In this document: in pieces, positions 18,835 through 28,769 of the stretch | Layout of the letters: every line of letters begins with the position of its first letter | How positions within the stretch are numbered: position 1 is the stretch's first letter | Assembly (NCBI GenBank): GCA_017466445.1 | Contig: JAFTUC010000010.1 | Span: 27,433 to 91,432, forward strand | Direction: 5' to 3' | Source: Clostridia bacterium | Lineage (GTDB): Bacteria > Bacillota > Clostridia > Oscillospirales > CAG-272 | DNA: 64,000 nucleotides | Notes under the pieces: generated by a model | What the model was told of the DNA's origin: nothing | The model's input: the letters and a program-made list of their open reading frames with translations, nothing else | The model's database searches: none | Position numbers and translations under genes: made by a program

Positions 18835-18996
18835 TCTTTTATACATTTCGGGATTTCAACTACTATTTTGCTGTTTCTCCAATAAATCTCCGTTTCGGAG
18901 AAATAATAAAACGTTGCTCTGTTGACTCTACCGTTAGTTTCATGTATAATATAGTCACAAGCTCCGGAACTTGAATTTTTTCGAGAGGTGAAAAAC

Positions 18997-19860
18997 ATGT
19001 ACGAATGTAAGATCGCAGAAAAATTGGTGGAGCTCCGCAATTCAAAGGGAGTAACACAAGAAGATGTGGCACAAAGCCTATCTATTTCAAATAAAACGGT
19101 TTCCAAATGGGAGAATGGTGCCTCGGCACCCGATCTTCCCATGGTTGTAGAACTCGCAAAATATTACGGTGTTACTACTGACACGCTTCTCGGACTTTCC
19201 GAGAACAAAAAGCAAAGCACAGCGGAAGAAATCCGCTCTTTGTTTGAGGGGCTTGATCGCCGTGAGTCTGTGCTCAAAGCCTTTGAAACAATAAGAGCTC
19301 TTGTTCCTTCAATGTATGGAACCATATCCAAATATTATGATGACGCTTATGATAAAGAAAACGTTTTTCCGACAGGTATGTCACATGGATACCGTTCCGC
19401 AATTTCACTCCATGAGTTCTTTGAGTTTACCGCAAGCTCGGAAGATGTGAATGTAGCCGTGATGATGCTGCGGAACAAGGCTAACTTTGCGTGGATGAGC
19501 GATCCGAACAAACAAAAAGAAATCGTGAAAATATTCAAATTTTTATCGAATGAAGATACGCTTGCCGTTCTTTATTACGTCCATTCTACAAACTGCTCCG
19601 AAAGCTTCACAGCGGACTATGTTGCGCGTAATACGGGACTTAAAGAAGAACGCATTACAGAAATCCTCGATGAATTCTGTTCCGTTGGCGCATGCCATTG
19701 GGTAACAGCGCACCTTTCCGAAGGAGAGATAAGAGTTTATGAGTGCCATGGAGACGGTATTATTTTGTCCCTAATTTGCTTGGCATTTGAGATAATGTGT
19801 GGCAGACAGTCCTACGACTACTGCTTTAACGGAAGATGCAAAATGATCGGAGGTAAGTAA
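18997..19860 (+). CDS. XRE-family regulator with C-terminal winged-helix-like domain (1)
   Basis: A 287-residue protein. Residues 1-70 are a Cro/CI helix-turn-helix (VTQEDVAQSLSISNKTVSKWENG). The C-terminal third (KEIVKIFKFLSNEDTLAVLYYVHS ... VARNTGLKEERITEILDEF) resembles an ArsR-like winged helix, followed by a cysteine/histidine-bearing tail. The ATG at 18997 follows GAGAGGTG with good spacing; the GTG at 18988 is inside that site. The next regulator starts one base after its stop, so the two are co-translated. The target is unknown, though the surface-protein genes follow. Confidence 0.75.
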   Translation: MYECKIAEKLVELRNSKGVTQEDVAQSLSISNKTVSKWENGASAPDLPMVVELAKYYGVTTDTLLGLSENKKQSTAEEIRSLFEGLDRRESVLKAFETIRALVPSMYGTISKYYDDAYDKENVFPTGMSHGYRSAISLHEFFEFTASSEDVNVAVMMLRNKANFAWMSDPNKQKEIVKIFKFLSNEDTLAVLYYVHSTNCSESFTADYVARNTGLKEERITEILDEFCSVGACHWVTAHLSEGEIRVYECHGDGIILSLICLAFEIMCGRQSYDYCFNGRCKMIGGK

Positions 19861-19861
19861 T

Positions 19862-20668
19862 ATGAGTTTATCGGCTAATATTAAAAGATTGCGTCTTGAA
19901 AAGAATTTGACACAAGAGCAGCTTGCCACAAAGCTTGGCGTATCGGCGCAAGCAGTATCAAAATGGGAAACGAGCGAAACATACCCCGATGGTGCGCTTC
20001 TTGTTCCTCTTGCGAACGAGCTGGATGTTTCTCTTGACGAGCTTTTCGGAAACGATTCTGTCACGATGGCAGATATTTCGGGAAAAATTATGAAATTGAT
20101 CCATAACACCGAGGCAAAAGAGCGTTTCAACGTTTCGCGTGATATTACTTGGCAGATCGAGCGCGGTTTGTTTAACTGCCGTATGGAGATAGAAAAGAAG
20201 TACGATCCAAACGAAATCAAGAATCAGAAAAACGCATCCTACATTCTTGACGATAACGGATTTACAATCGTTTCTAATGGAAAAGAGCCTTTCTTCTCGG
20301 TGTTTCCAGAGCCGGCAGAGGGATACGGACATTTTTTGAACGACAAGGACGACATGCAAAAGATCTTTGCGGCGCTGTCACATACGGATACAATGAATGC
20401 TTTGATCTATTTGTATCATAAAACGGAGAATTATGTTTTTGAGAGTTCTGTTCTTGAGAAGGACTGCAATATCCCGGGTGATAAAATAGAATCGGTGTTG
20501 GCGGATCTGCTACTGCTAAAGGTAATGTGGAAGCAAAATCTTATCATTAACGGCGAGGAGCGTACTCTGTTCGGGGAGCTGTTTTTATATTCTGATTTAA
20601 AATGTCACATTTCTCTGATTATGACATTTGCACAATTATTTTATTATTTGTTTGTGAATTATGAATGA
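19862..20668 (+). CDS. XRE-family regulator with C-terminal winged-helix-like domain (2)
   Basis: A 268-residue protein with the same plan as its upstream neighbour: N-terminal helix-turn-helix (LTQEQLATKLGVSAQAVSKWE, 1-65) and a C-terminal segment (MQKIFAALSHTDTMNALIYLYHK ... IPGDKIESVLADLLLLK) that matches the neighbour's in spacing and pattern. Its start is one base after the previous stop, with CGGAGG upstream. The pair probably arose by duplication and may form a heteromer. The hydrophobic end (FAQLFYYLFVNYE) is unusual and could reflect a changed C-terminus. Confidence 0.75.
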   Translation: MSLSANIKRLRLEKNLTQEQLATKLGVSAQAVSKWETSETYPDGALLVPLANELDVSLDELFGNDSVTMADISGKIMKLIHNTEAKERFNVSRDITWQIERGLFNCRMEIEKKYDPNEIKNQKNASYILDDNGFTIVSNGKEPFFSVFPEPAEGYGHFLNDKDDMQKIFAALSHTDTMNALIYLYHKTENYVFESSVLEKDCNIPGDKIESVLADLLLLKVMWKQNLIINGEERTLFGELFLYSDLKCHISLIMTFAQLFYYLFVNYE

Positions 20669-20693
20669 ATTTTTGCTTTTTTGTTTTTTTCTA

Positions 20694-20722
20694 TTGACAT
20701 AATAATTAAAATACGATATAAT
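20694..20722 (+). promoter_or_regulatory. Consensus sigma-A promoter of surface-protein genes
   Basis: TTGACA (20694-20699), 17-bp AT-rich spacer, TATAAT (20717-20722), then AAGGAGG before the gene at 20769. Confidence 0.85.
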
Positions 20723-20768
20723 TCAATCGGCAAAACTGATTCAAAATAAATTTAAGGAGGGTTTTAAA

Positions 20769-21524
20769 ATGAAAAAAATTATCAGTTTAGCACTCGTACT
20801 CACATTTGTGTTTGCAATGTTCACATCAAGCTTTGCTACAAGCGACATTCCGGGAGTTACACATTCCACCGGAGCTTGGGAGGTTATTGAGGACGGAAAG
20901 GGCGTAAAGGCAACATCCGCAGGTATCCTTCTTCTTGACGTTACCATGACAGCGGGATCTATCGAGTTCACTGTAGATATGGCTACCATTCTTTCGGGTG
21001 GAAAGCCTGCCGTTTATCTTCAGGGCACCGGATTTGAAAACGTGACCGGTACCATGAGCAACGAGATCGAGGCTGTCACCACCGATAGCTATTACATTTG
21101 GTTCCATCAGTATCCCTGCCTCGCGCTTGTTGATATGCAGGCGGGCAAATACGATGCAAGCTATCAGAACAGCGCTAACGACTTCGATATGTATGTAGAG
21201 AATCCCAAGGAGCTCACAGAGATCACATTCAAATTTGAGTTCGGAAACGGATCCTGCCAGGCTTACATCGCAGGCAAAAAGTGCGACAAGAGTATGCCGA
21301 TCAGCTATAGCGCAACGGGAAACCAGGTAACTCTTTACGGTGCGACCGGAACTCAGTTCACAGATGTCAAGATAAACGGAGAGGACTACCTCTTCAAGGC
21401 ACCCGTAGTAGACGATAACGCAGAGACAGGCGACGCAACCGTTATTGCAATCGCAGTTGTATCTTTCGCAACTCTCGCTGCAGGCGCAGTTCTCACTATT
21501 GCAAAGAAGAAGATCGCCAAGTAA
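20769..21524 (+). CDS. Secreted surface protein with sortase-type C-terminal signal
   Basis: A 251-residue exported protein of unknown function. It has a signal peptide (1-23), an extracellular domain of about 185 residues rich in beta-type sequence, then AETGD followed by a hydrophobic segment and the basic tail KKKIAK. This is the layout of a cell-wall sorting signal with a variant TGD motif. AAGGAGG precedes the ATG and a consensus promoter drives it. The next gene is a paralog, so this is a tandem duplication. Conserved landmarks shared by both are GVTHSTG, PAVYLQGTGFENVT and NDFDMYVENP. No sortase gene is in the window. Confidence 0.75.
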   Translation: MKKIISLALVLTFVFAMFTSSFATSDIPGVTHSTGAWEVIEDGKGVKATSAGILLLDVTMTAGSIEFTVDMATILSGGKPAVYLQGTGFENVTGTMSNEIEAVTTDSYYIWFHQYPCLALVDMQAGKYDASYQNSANDFDMYVENPKELTEITFKFEFGNGSCQAYIAGKKCDKSMPISYSATGNQVTLYGATGTQFTDVKINGEDYLFKAPVVDDNAETGDATVIAIAVVSFATLAAGAVLTIAKKKIAK

Positions 21525-21565
21525 GTAAAAAGATCAGTTTTAACCTTAAATTCGGGCGATTTATG

Positions 21566-21597
21566 AAAGACTTGTCGCATTTATCGGCAGGTCTTTT
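21566..21597 (+). terminator. Weak intrinsic terminator between paralogs
   Basis: Stem AAAGACTTG / CAGGTCTTT (nine pairs with one wobble), 13-base loop, TTTT following. It may lower expression of the second paralog. Confidence 0.45.
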
Positions 21598-21651
21598 GCC
21601 TTAAATATGCCATAAATATTTTAAAACAGATATTTTTAGGAGGATATCAAA

Positions 21652-22509
21652 ATGAAAAAACTAATAACCCTTGTGCTTATACTCACATTTGTACTTTCCA
21701 TATGCACGGTATCATTGGCCGATGAATATGTTATGTCCGGAGTAACTCATTCTACAGGCGAATGGGAAGTGATTGACGACGGAAGCGGTGTAATGTCATT
21801 TAGTCCCTTCGGAATCCTTGTTCTTGAAAAGACCGCAAAGCTCGGATCCATTGAATTTACCATAGATATGGCTTCCATTCTAGCCGGTGGACACCCGGCC
21901 GTCTATCTCCAGGGAACGGGATTTGAAAATGTGACCGAGCTCGATGCTGCGGCAATTGAGGCGGCTACTACCGACAGTCTTTACATTTGGTTTCACGAAT
22001 ATCCCTGCATAGCGATCACCAATATGAATAAAGGTCAGTGGTCTGCCGACCGTCAGGACAGTGCAAATGACTTCGATATGTATGTTGAAAATCCCAATGA
22101 GCTGACTGAGCTCACCTTTAAATTCGAGTTTGGAGACGGCAAGTGTCAGGGATATATCAACGGAATAAAATGCGACAAAAACATGCCGTTCAGTTATGAT
22201 GCAATCGGCGAGCAGATCGTTCTTCGCGGATCGGTAGCGACCGAATTCAGGAATGTTAAGATCAACGGCGAAGCAGTTGATTTCTCTTACAAGCTCGTAG
22301 AGGAGACTCCCGGTGAGCAACCCGCTGAAAATACAGGTAATGATACTACCGACGATACGCAGACAGAGAATACCGACAACCAAAAGAACGAGAACGACGA
22401 AAGTAACAAGGATGCTGTCAAGATAGTTCCGATAGTTATAGCTATCGTAGCTGCGGTCGCAGTTATTGCAGTAGTTGCAGTTATCGTTATCAAGAAGAAA
22501 AAAGCTTAA
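21652..22509 (+). CDS. Membrane-anchored paralog of the preceding surface protein
   Basis: A 285-residue protein with signal peptide (1-23) and an ectodomain clearly homologous to its neighbour (same GVTHSTG, PAVYLQGTGFENVT, NDFDMYVENP landmarks). Instead of the TGD sorting motif it has a charged Thr/Asn/Asp/Glu-rich linker (about residues 220-255) and then a transmembrane helix ending in KKKKA. The two copies therefore appear to be attached differently, one to the wall and one to the membrane. An AGGAGG-like site precedes the ATG. Function is unknown; a ligand-binding or carbohydrate-binding role is only a guess. Confidence 0.75.
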   Translation: MKKLITLVLILTFVLSICTVSLADEYVMSGVTHSTGEWEVIDDGSGVMSFSPFGILVLEKTAKLGSIEFTIDMASILAGGHPAVYLQGTGFENVTELDAAAIEAATTDSLYIWFHEYPCIAITNMNKGQWSADRQDSANDFDMYVENPNELTELTFKFEFGDGKCQGYINGIKCDKNMPFSYDAIGEQIVLRGSVATEFRNVKINGEAVDFSYKLVEETPGEQPAENTGNDTTDDTQTENTDNQKNENDESNKDAVKIVPIVIAIVAAVAVIAVVAVIVIKKKKA

Positions 22510-22542
22510 ATCAACCCATAGGATCAGGAGGAAAATAAAAGC

Positions 22543-24129
22543 ATGAAACATTTTTTACGTATACTGTATTTTGCTCTCGCGCTTGTAATGTTAATGCAAG
22601 CTATGGTTGCGTGCACCGCCCAAGGAGGCTCGACAGCAACGGACAAAAAAAGCGATTCAAAGGATCCGTCCGACGGTGAAAAAGACGAGGCTGAACCTAT
22701 AGTTTTACAGCTCACAGGAAAAAGAGAGGTCTTTTGGGACGATTATCTCCTTGATACCGAAAATACCACAGCTACCCATGTGCTTCACCAGCCGACCGAG
22801 GCAGGTGTTGCCATTACACACGATCTTCCTTGGGAAGGAAATGCTACCGATTATCACTGCATTGTACAAGAGCCGGACGGGCTTTTAAGAATGTATTATC
22901 TCGGTTGGAATTTGAGCTTCTCAGGCGGTGTACGCTCAACTCCCATCAATGTTTGCTACGCAGAAAGCCGTGACGGTATAGTTTGGGAAAAGCCCGAACT
23001 GGATATAGCTACTTGGGACGGACAAAAGACGAATATTATCATAGACGGACGCACATCCGATGCGGTTAATGACGGCTTTTTCGTTTTCAGGGATGAAAAT
23101 CCCAACTGCCCTGCTGAGGAGTTATACAAGGGTCTTGTCAGACGTGACAAGGCAAACGGAAGCGGACAGGAGCTCTGGTGCTATACCTCGGCAGATGCCA
23201 TACACTTTAAAAAGGGCTGGTGTATGACCGACAAGGGATGGTTTGACTCGCTCAATACGGTAATATGGGACGCAGAGTCGGAAACTTATATTTGCTATAT
23301 CCGCGATTTTCACGGAGATGAAGACAAGGAAAAGGCTACAAGAGATGTTCGGTATATGTACTCCAGTGATTTCCGTACTTGGAGTGATCCGGTGCAGCTC
23401 GACTTTATGGGAAAAGAGGATTACCCTCTTTATACCAACTGTATTTCGCAGTATCAGCGTGCTTCTCAAATCTATGTCGGATTTCCCACAAGATATTATG
23501 ACCGCGGAGAATGGTCTCGTAATTACAGCAGACTTTGCGGCGCTGAGGCACGTCTGAAAAGATATCTTCTCGTTAAAAGATACGGTACAACTATCACAGA
23601 CTGTGTGTTCATGTTCTCCAGAGACGGCGAAAAGTGGACTCGCTATGACGAGGCGTTTATGAGACCGGGACCCGAATATTCGGACAACTGGATATACGGC
23701 GACTGCTATCCCGCAAACGGAACACTTGTTGAAACTGCAGGAAAGCATGGAACCGAGAGCGAAATCTCACTTTATTCCATGATAGGCGTTTGGAGCGAAA
23801 AGAATCCTGCCCAGCTCATGCGCTACACGATTCGCAAGGACGGCTTTGTTTCGCTGAACGCTCCGTATAGCGGCGCTAAAATCACGACCAAGCAGTTCGT
23901 GTTCGGCGGCGAGGGTATCTCAATAAACTTTTCGACTTCGGCAAGAGGTTATGTTCGTATAACTCTTACCGCAGAAGACGGAACCGTTGTAAAGAGTGAA
24001 GAGATCTTTGGAGATTCGTGCGACCGCATAGTTGATTTTGACAAAAAGCTATCTTCATTAGCAGGAAAGAAGGTAGTTATGGAGATAGAAATGAGAGATG
24101 CCGATATATATTCGGTTAAATTTGATTGA
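22543..24129 (+). CDS. Lipoprotein with beta-propeller glycoside-hydrolase-like domain
   Basis: A 528-residue lipoprotein: the signal peptide ends in a lipobox with Cys24 (AMVAC), then a Ser/Asp/Lys-rich linker to about residue 50. The main domain has repeated motifs typical of five-bladed propellers of the GH32/43/130 type: WDDYLLDT near the start, CYAESRDGIVWEKP, YTSADAIHFKK, YMYSSDFRTWSDP and MFSRDGEKWTRYD. A short beta-sandwich may follow from about residue 450. Substrate and catalytic residues cannot be fixed by eye. It begins 33 bases after the surface-protein paralog and is probably co-transcribed. Confidence 0.6.
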   Translation: MKHFLRILYFALALVMLMQAMVACTAQGGSTATDKKSDSKDPSDGEKDEAEPIVLQLTGKREVFWDDYLLDTENTTATHVLHQPTEAGVAITHDLPWEGNATDYHCIVQEPDGLLRMYYLGWNLSFSGGVRSTPINVCYAESRDGIVWEKPELDIATWDGQKTNIIIDGRTSDAVNDGFFVFRDENPNCPAEELYKGLVRRDKANGSGQELWCYTSADAIHFKKGWCMTDKGWFDSLNTVIWDAESETYICYIRDFHGDEDKEKATRDVRYMYSSDFRTWSDPVQLDFMGKEDYPLYTNCISQYQRASQIYVGFPTRYYDRGEWSRNYSRLCGAEARLKRYLLVKRYGTTITDCVFMFSRDGEKWTRYDEAFMRPGPEYSDNWIYGDCYPANGTLVETAGKHGTESEISLYSMIGVWSEKNPAQLMRYTIRKDGFVSLNAPYSGAKITTKQFVFGGEGISINFSTSARGYVRITLTAEDGTVVKSEEIFGDSCDRIVDFDKKLSSLAGKKVVMEIEMRDADIYSVKFD

Positions 24130-24146
24130 TATCGCTTGTAAAACCA

Positions 24147-24178
24147 AAGACTCTCTGTCCCACACAACAGAGAGTCTT
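24147..24178. terminator. Bidirectional terminator
   Basis: A perfect 12-bp stem (AAGACTCTCTGT and complement), 8-base loop, followed by GTTTTTATTT; it separates the lipoprotein gene from convergent ygiQ. Confidence 0.8.
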
Positions 24179-24182
24179 GTTT

Positions 24183-26144
24183 TTATTTCTTCTTGTCTGT
24201 TCGAGCACCTTTTTTTGCACCGTTCGGATGATTTTGGCGATTTGTGGAGGCAGAAGCTCGTTTTTGGTTACCTTTTTTGCTCTTTGGCTGATCATAGCGC
24301 TTCGGGTCGCCTTTAGGCGCATATTTTGCGCGCACGAGGCAGTTTGGTGTGCTTCCTATGAGATCTTCCCTTCCGCATTTTATCAGTGCCTCGCGCACTA
24401 TATCTGCGTTCTCGGGACGGTTATATTGGAGCAGTGCTCTCTGCATCATTTTGCTATGATAGTCGGACTCGCAGTAGACCTCTTTCATTGTAAGCGGATC
24501 AATTCCCGTATAGAACATAACGGTAGACGCAGTTCCCGGGGTAGGATAATAATCCTGAACCTGCTCGGGAGAGCATCCCGTACGCTTTAAGTATTCGGCA
24601 AGCTCGACAGCGTCGGAAAGACGGCTTCCCGGATGGCTCGACATAAGGTACGGAACAAGGTACTGCTCCTTTCCGAACTCCTTGGTTATTTCGAAAAAGC
24701 GTTTTTTGAATCTATCGTAAACCTCGATGGACGGCTTACCCATACATTTTAAAACGTGGTCACTGCAGTGCTCGGGCGCCACCTTCAGCTGTCCGCTGAC
24801 GTGATCTCTGACAAGCTTTTTGAAAAATGTCTCATCCTTATCGTAAACGAGATAATCAAATCGTATCCCCGATCTAACGAAGACCTTTTTCACCTTGGGA
24901 AGACTTTCGATCTGCGAAAGAAGCTCTGTATACTCGCTATGGTCAACCTTCAGATTTTTACACGGCGTAGGCGTAAGGCACTTTCTTTGTGCGCACACTC
25001 CGTCCTTTAGCTGCTTATCGCACGCGGGATATCTGAAGTTTGCGGTAGGGCCTCCGACATCGTGAATATATCCCTTAAATCCGGGCATTTCTGTGATGAG
25101 CTTCGCTTCTGCCACTACGCTTTCCATGCTTCTCGAGCGAACGCTTCGTCCTTGATGGAAGGCAAGCGCGCAGAAATTACACGCTCCGAAGCATCCCCTA
25201 TTGTGCGTTATGGAGAACTCAACCTCCTGTATCCCGGGAACTCCTCCGTCCTTTTGATACATGGGATGCCATTTCCTCGTATACGGAAGAGAATACACCT
25301 TATCAAGCTCTTCCCTTTCAAGCGGAGGCATCGGAGGGTTCTGCACGAGTATCTTATCTCCGTAAGATTCTACTACCGCACGTCCCCTTATCGCGTCCTG
25401 CTCCATATACTGAATACCGAACGCCCTCGCGTAAGCCTTTTTATCATTCTTGATCTCTTCAAAGGAAGGACATTCGACCGATTCAAAATGCAGCGCATCT
25501 CCCGGTCTTGCGAGATATACAGTTCCTCTTACGTCGCGTATCTTTTTTATCGGAACGCCTTTATCGAGAAGCTTGGCTATACGTACAAGTATATTCTCGC
25601 CCATTCCGTAAGTAAGGATATCGGCGCGAGAATCGACAAGAACCGAGCGTCTTATCCGATTTTCCCAGTAATCGTAATGAGAAAAGCGACGAAGCGATGC
25701 CTCAAGTCCGCCGAGAATGATCGGAACGTCTCCGTAAGCCTCTCTTATGCGGTTAGAATAAACGATAGTCGCTCTATCAGGTCTGAGACCTATCCTACCG
25801 CCGGGCGAGTAATAATCGTACGAGCGCTTCTTTTTTGCGGCGGTATAGTGTGCCACCATAGAGTCGATATTTCCCGCACTTACGAGAAATCCGAGCCTTG
25901 GTCTGCCAAATCGCTTAAAATCCTCGCAGCTCTTATAGTCGGGCTGCGAAAGGATCGCTATTCTGAATCCTGCGTTCTCAAGCACGCGAGAGATTATAGC
26001 CGTTCCGAACGAAGGATGATCGACGTACGCGTCGCCCGTAACGTAAACAAAATCGGGCACATCCCATCCGAGAAGCGTACACTCATCACGAGTTACGGGG
26101 AGAAATGAATCTCCCATACGCGGTAAAAATTTACATTCTGACAT
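24183..26144 (-). CDS. ygiQ: YgiQ-family radical SAM protein
   Basis: A 653-residue member of the UPF0313/YgiQ family, whose reaction is not established. The N-terminal part holds a B12-binding-like region, and the radical SAM cluster motif CxxxCxxC is in CFGACNFCALAFHQGR (near residues 316-325). The Lys/Arg/Asn-rich C-terminal tail is typical. Start at 26144 has AAGGAA seven bases upstream. It follows infB on the same strand after a likely terminator. Confidence 0.9.
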   Translation of the reverse strand: MSECKFLPRMGDSFLPVTRDECTLLGWDVPDFVYVTGDAYVDHPSFGTAIISRVLENAGFRIAILSQPDYKSCEDFKRFGRPRLGFLVSAGNIDSMVAHYTAAKKKRSYDYYSPGGRIGLRPDRATIVYSNRIREAYGDVPIILGGLEASLRRFSHYDYWENRIRRSVLVDSRADILTYGMGENILVRIAKLLDKGVPIKKIRDVRGTVYLARPGDALHFESVECPSFEEIKNDKKAYARAFGIQYMEQDAIRGRAVVESYGDKILVQNPPMPPLEREELDKVYSLPYTRKWHPMYQKDGGVPGIQEVEFSITHNRGCFGACNFCALAFHQGRSVRSRSMESVVAEAKLITEMPGFKGYIHDVGGPTANFRYPACDKQLKDGVCAQRKCLTPTPCKNLKVDHSEYTELLSQIESLPKVKKVFVRSGIRFDYLVYDKDETFFKKLVRDHVSGQLKVAPEHCSDHVLKCMGKPSIEVYDRFKKRFFEITKEFGKEQYLVPYLMSSHPGSRLSDAVELAEYLKRTGCSPEQVQDYYPTPGTASTVMFYTGIDPLTMKEVYCESDYHSKMMQRALLQYNRPENADIVREALIKCGREDLIGSTPNCLVRAKYAPKGDPKRYDQPKSKKGNQKRASASTNRQNHPNGAKKGARTDKKK

Positions 26145-26163
26145 TTTATTTTCCTTTTAACTC

Positions 26164-26210
26164 AAAACCGCCGTAGCGAGGCTTATTTTAAGCTCCGACA
26201 CAGCGGTTTT
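26164..26210 (-). terminator. Probable terminator after infB
   Basis: Outer stem AAAACCGC / GCGGTTTT with an imperfect inner stem (GAGGCTTA / TAAGCTC) lies just 3' of infB on the minus strand. Confidence 0.5.
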
Positions 26211-26216
26211 TCAAGA

Positions 26217-28769
26217 TTACTGTTTAACTTCTACTATCTCAAACGCCTCGAGAATATCGCCTATCTTGATATCGTTGAACTTCTCAAGACCGATACCGCA
26301 CTCGTATCCCTGTGCGACCTCCTTGACATCGTCCTTGAAACGGCGGAGCGAGGAGATCTTATCCTCAAAGATGACCACACCGTCACGGACTACGCGGATC
26401 TGCGCGTTTCTTGCAACCTTACCGTCCTGAACGTAGGATCCTGCAATAGTACCCGCTCCGGGAACGTGGATAGTCTGTCTGACCTCGATATGTCCGAGAA
26501 GCTCTTCCTTGAATTTAGGAGCAAGCATACCCTTCATAGCAGCCTCGATCTCGTTTATACAGTCGTAGATTATTCTGTAGGTACGGATATCGACCTTCTG
26601 TCTTTCCGCGCTATCGATAGCGCCCTTATCGGGACGTACGTTGAAGCCTACGATGATAGCGTTGGAAGCTGCCGCAAACATAACGTCGCTCTCGGTGATT
26701 CCGCCGACGCCGCTATGGATAACTCTAACCTTGACCTCTTCGTTGGTGAGCTTAAGAAGCGATGCCTTTACCGCCTCTGCCGATCCGCCAACGTCTGCTT
26801 TTACAACGATATTGAGTTCCTTGGTTCCTTCAGAGATCTGCGCGAACAGATCGTCGAGGCTGACCTTGGAGGCCGCCTTGAACTGCTCTTCCTTGCTCTT
26901 ATTCTTTCTCTGCTCGGCAAGCTCACGCGCCATACGCTCGTCCTTGACCGCATTGAATTCATCACCGGAGGAAGGAACCTCGTCAAGACCTACGATCTCG
27001 ACCGAATCCGAGGGACCTGCGACCTTAACGCTTCTACCCTTATCATCGGTCATTGCACGGACACGCCCGACCGCGGTTCCCGCGATAACTGTATCTCCGT
27101 GATTAAGAGTTCCGTTCTGAACGAGAACGGTTGCAACGGGACCTCTTCCTTTATCAAGGCGTGCCTCGATAATAGTTCCCTTCGCTGCTCTGTTCGGGTT
27201 AGCTCTGAGTCCCTTCACCTCTGCTACAAGAAGGATGGACTCGAGAAGATCGTCTATACCCATTCCGGTAAGTGCCGAAACGGGGACGCATATAGTATCT
27301 CCGCCCCACTCCTCGGGAATTATCTCGTATTGGGTAAGGCTCTGCTTGATCTGTTCGGGATTAGCAGTCGGCTTATCCATCTTATTTATGGCAACGATGA
27401 TATCAACGCCCGCAGCCTTAGCGTGGCTTATAGCCTCAATAGTCTGTGGCATTATTCCGTCATCGGCCGCAACTACGAGTACCGCGATATCGGTAACCAT
27501 CGCGCCTCTGAGTCTCATAGAGGTAAACGCCTCGTGTCCGGGGGTATCGAGGAAGGTTATATCCTTGCCGTTTATATTAGTCTTATAAGCACCGATATGC
27601 TGAGTAATTCCACCTGCCTCGCCCGCGGTGACGTGAGCGTTTCTTATACGGTCAAGGATGGAGGTCTTACCGTGGTCGACGTGACCCATTACAACTACGA
27701 CGGGAGCACGCTCGATGAGGTTATCCTCACTATCCTCGCTGTCATCAAATAGCTTTTCCTCGATAGTCACGACTTTTTCCTTGGTTACGACAGCACCAAG
27801 CTCGGTTCCTACGTATTCTGCGGTATCGTAATCGACCGTCTGGTTAACGGTAGCCATGATTCCGAGTCCGAAAAGCTTCTTTATTACCTCGGCCGCTGTC
27901 ACCTTGAGTCTGGAGGCAAGCTCACCTACAGTGATCTCGTCGGGAACTGTGATGGAGACCTGCTGCTTAACGGGAGGCAGCTTTTCCTGCTTCTTCTGAT
28001 TCTTTGCGGACTGAACATGCTTGCTTACTCGACCATCATTTCCCTGCACCTGAGGAGTCTGTTTCTTACCGAACTTCTGTCTCTGCGAGGAGGAATGAGC
28101 CGACTTATCTTCACTTTCATAGCGCTCAAGCTTAGTATCGTATTTGGAAAGATCAACACTGCTTGCACGCGTATCGATAACCTTGGTACCCGCACGGCGA
28201 CCGGAGTTTTCGTCTGTACGGATAACTGTAACGGGAGACGCATCCTTAACATCGTTAGCACCCGGAGTGGGTCTTACGATATTTGCGGGAGTCTCTGCCT
28301 TCTTTTCTTTTTCCTTCTTTATCTGCTTTTGATTATTCTGCGTGGGAGCGAGAGGATTGGCAAAGCGATCCTTCTTTTCGGGCACCGGCTTGGGAGTCGG
28401 CTTCTTAACGGGCGCAGAAGGCGCCGCCTCTTTCTTTTCGGGAGCCTTTTTCTCGGGAGCCTTATTTTTTTCCTCAACAGCAGGCTCTACGCGAGGATCA
28501 CTCTTCTTTTCGGTGCTCGCAGCCTTATCTGCCTTCTCCTTATCCTCGGGTCTCTCTATCTCGATCTTAGTGACACCGTTAAGATAATCATTGATATTTG
28601 TGATCTGATTATTTTTCGTATAGTATTCTATTACAAATTCAAATTCGGTCTCGCTAAGGGGCGAAGAATGGGTCTTACCCGTTATTCCGTTTGAGGCAAG
28701 TACCTCAAGCAGCTCCTTATTCTTAATTCCGAGATCCTTTGCAAGAACGCTGATTTTACAAGTTCCCAT
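26217..28769 (-). CDS. infB: Translation initiation factor IF-2
   Basis: GTPase that brings initiator tRNA to the 30S subunit. The 850-residue protein has the IF2N motif at its N-terminus, a long Lys/Pro/Glu-rich linker (about 80-270), a second IF2N, then the G domain with GHVDHGKT (near 362), [12 protein letters not shown] and NKMDKP, followed by domains II-IV. Its ATG overlaps the ylxQ stop by one base (TAATG). It is last in the rimP-nusA-ylxR-ylxQ-infB operon; rbfA, which often follows, is not here. Confidence 0.97.
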   Translation of the reverse strand: MGTCKISVLAKDLGIKNKELLEVLASNGITGKTHSSPLSETEFEFVIEYYTKNNQITNINDYLNGVTKIEIERPEDKEKADKAASTEKKSDPRVEPAVEEKNKAPEKKAPEKKEAAPSAPVKKPTPKPVPEKKDRFANPLAPTQNNQKQIKKEKEKKAETPANIVRPTPGANDVKDASPVTVIRTDENSGRRAGTKVIDTRASSVDLSKYDTKLERYESEDKSAHSSSQRQKFGKKQTPQVQGNDGRVSKHVQSAKNQKKQEKLPPVKQQVSITVPDEITVGELASRLKVTAAEVIKKLFGLGIMATVNQTVDYDTAEYVGTELGAVVTKEKVVTIEEKLFDDSEDSEDNLIERAPVVVVMGHVDHGKTSILDRIRNAHVTAGEAGGITQHIGAYKTNINGKDITFLDTPGHEAFTSMRLRGAMVTDIAVLVVAADDGIMPQTIEAISHAKAAGVDIIVAINKMDKPTANPEQIKQSLTQYEIIPEEWGGDTICVPVSALTGMGIDDLLESILLVAEVKGLRANPNRAAKGTIIEARLDKGRGPVATVLVQNGTLNHGDTVIAGTAVGRVRAMTDDKGRSVKVAGPSDSVEIVGLDEVPSSGDEFNAVKDERMARELAEQRKNKSKEEQFKAASKVSLDDLFAQISEGTKELNIVVKADVGGSAEAVKASLLKLTNEEVKVRVIHSGVGGITESDVMFAAASNAIIVGFNVRPDKGAIDSAERQKVDIRTYRIIYDCINEIEAAMKGMLAPKFKEELLGHIEVRQTIHVPGAGTIAGSYVQDGKVARNAQIRVVRDGVVIFEDKISSLRRFKDDVKEVAQGYECGIGLEKFNDIKIGDILEAFEIVEVKQ

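Noticed and set aside
26466-27752. 428-codon frame antisense to infB (and a 410-codon frame at 29237-30469 antisense to nusA)
   Set aside because: Both are shadows of highly conserved genes with no start signals or domains.
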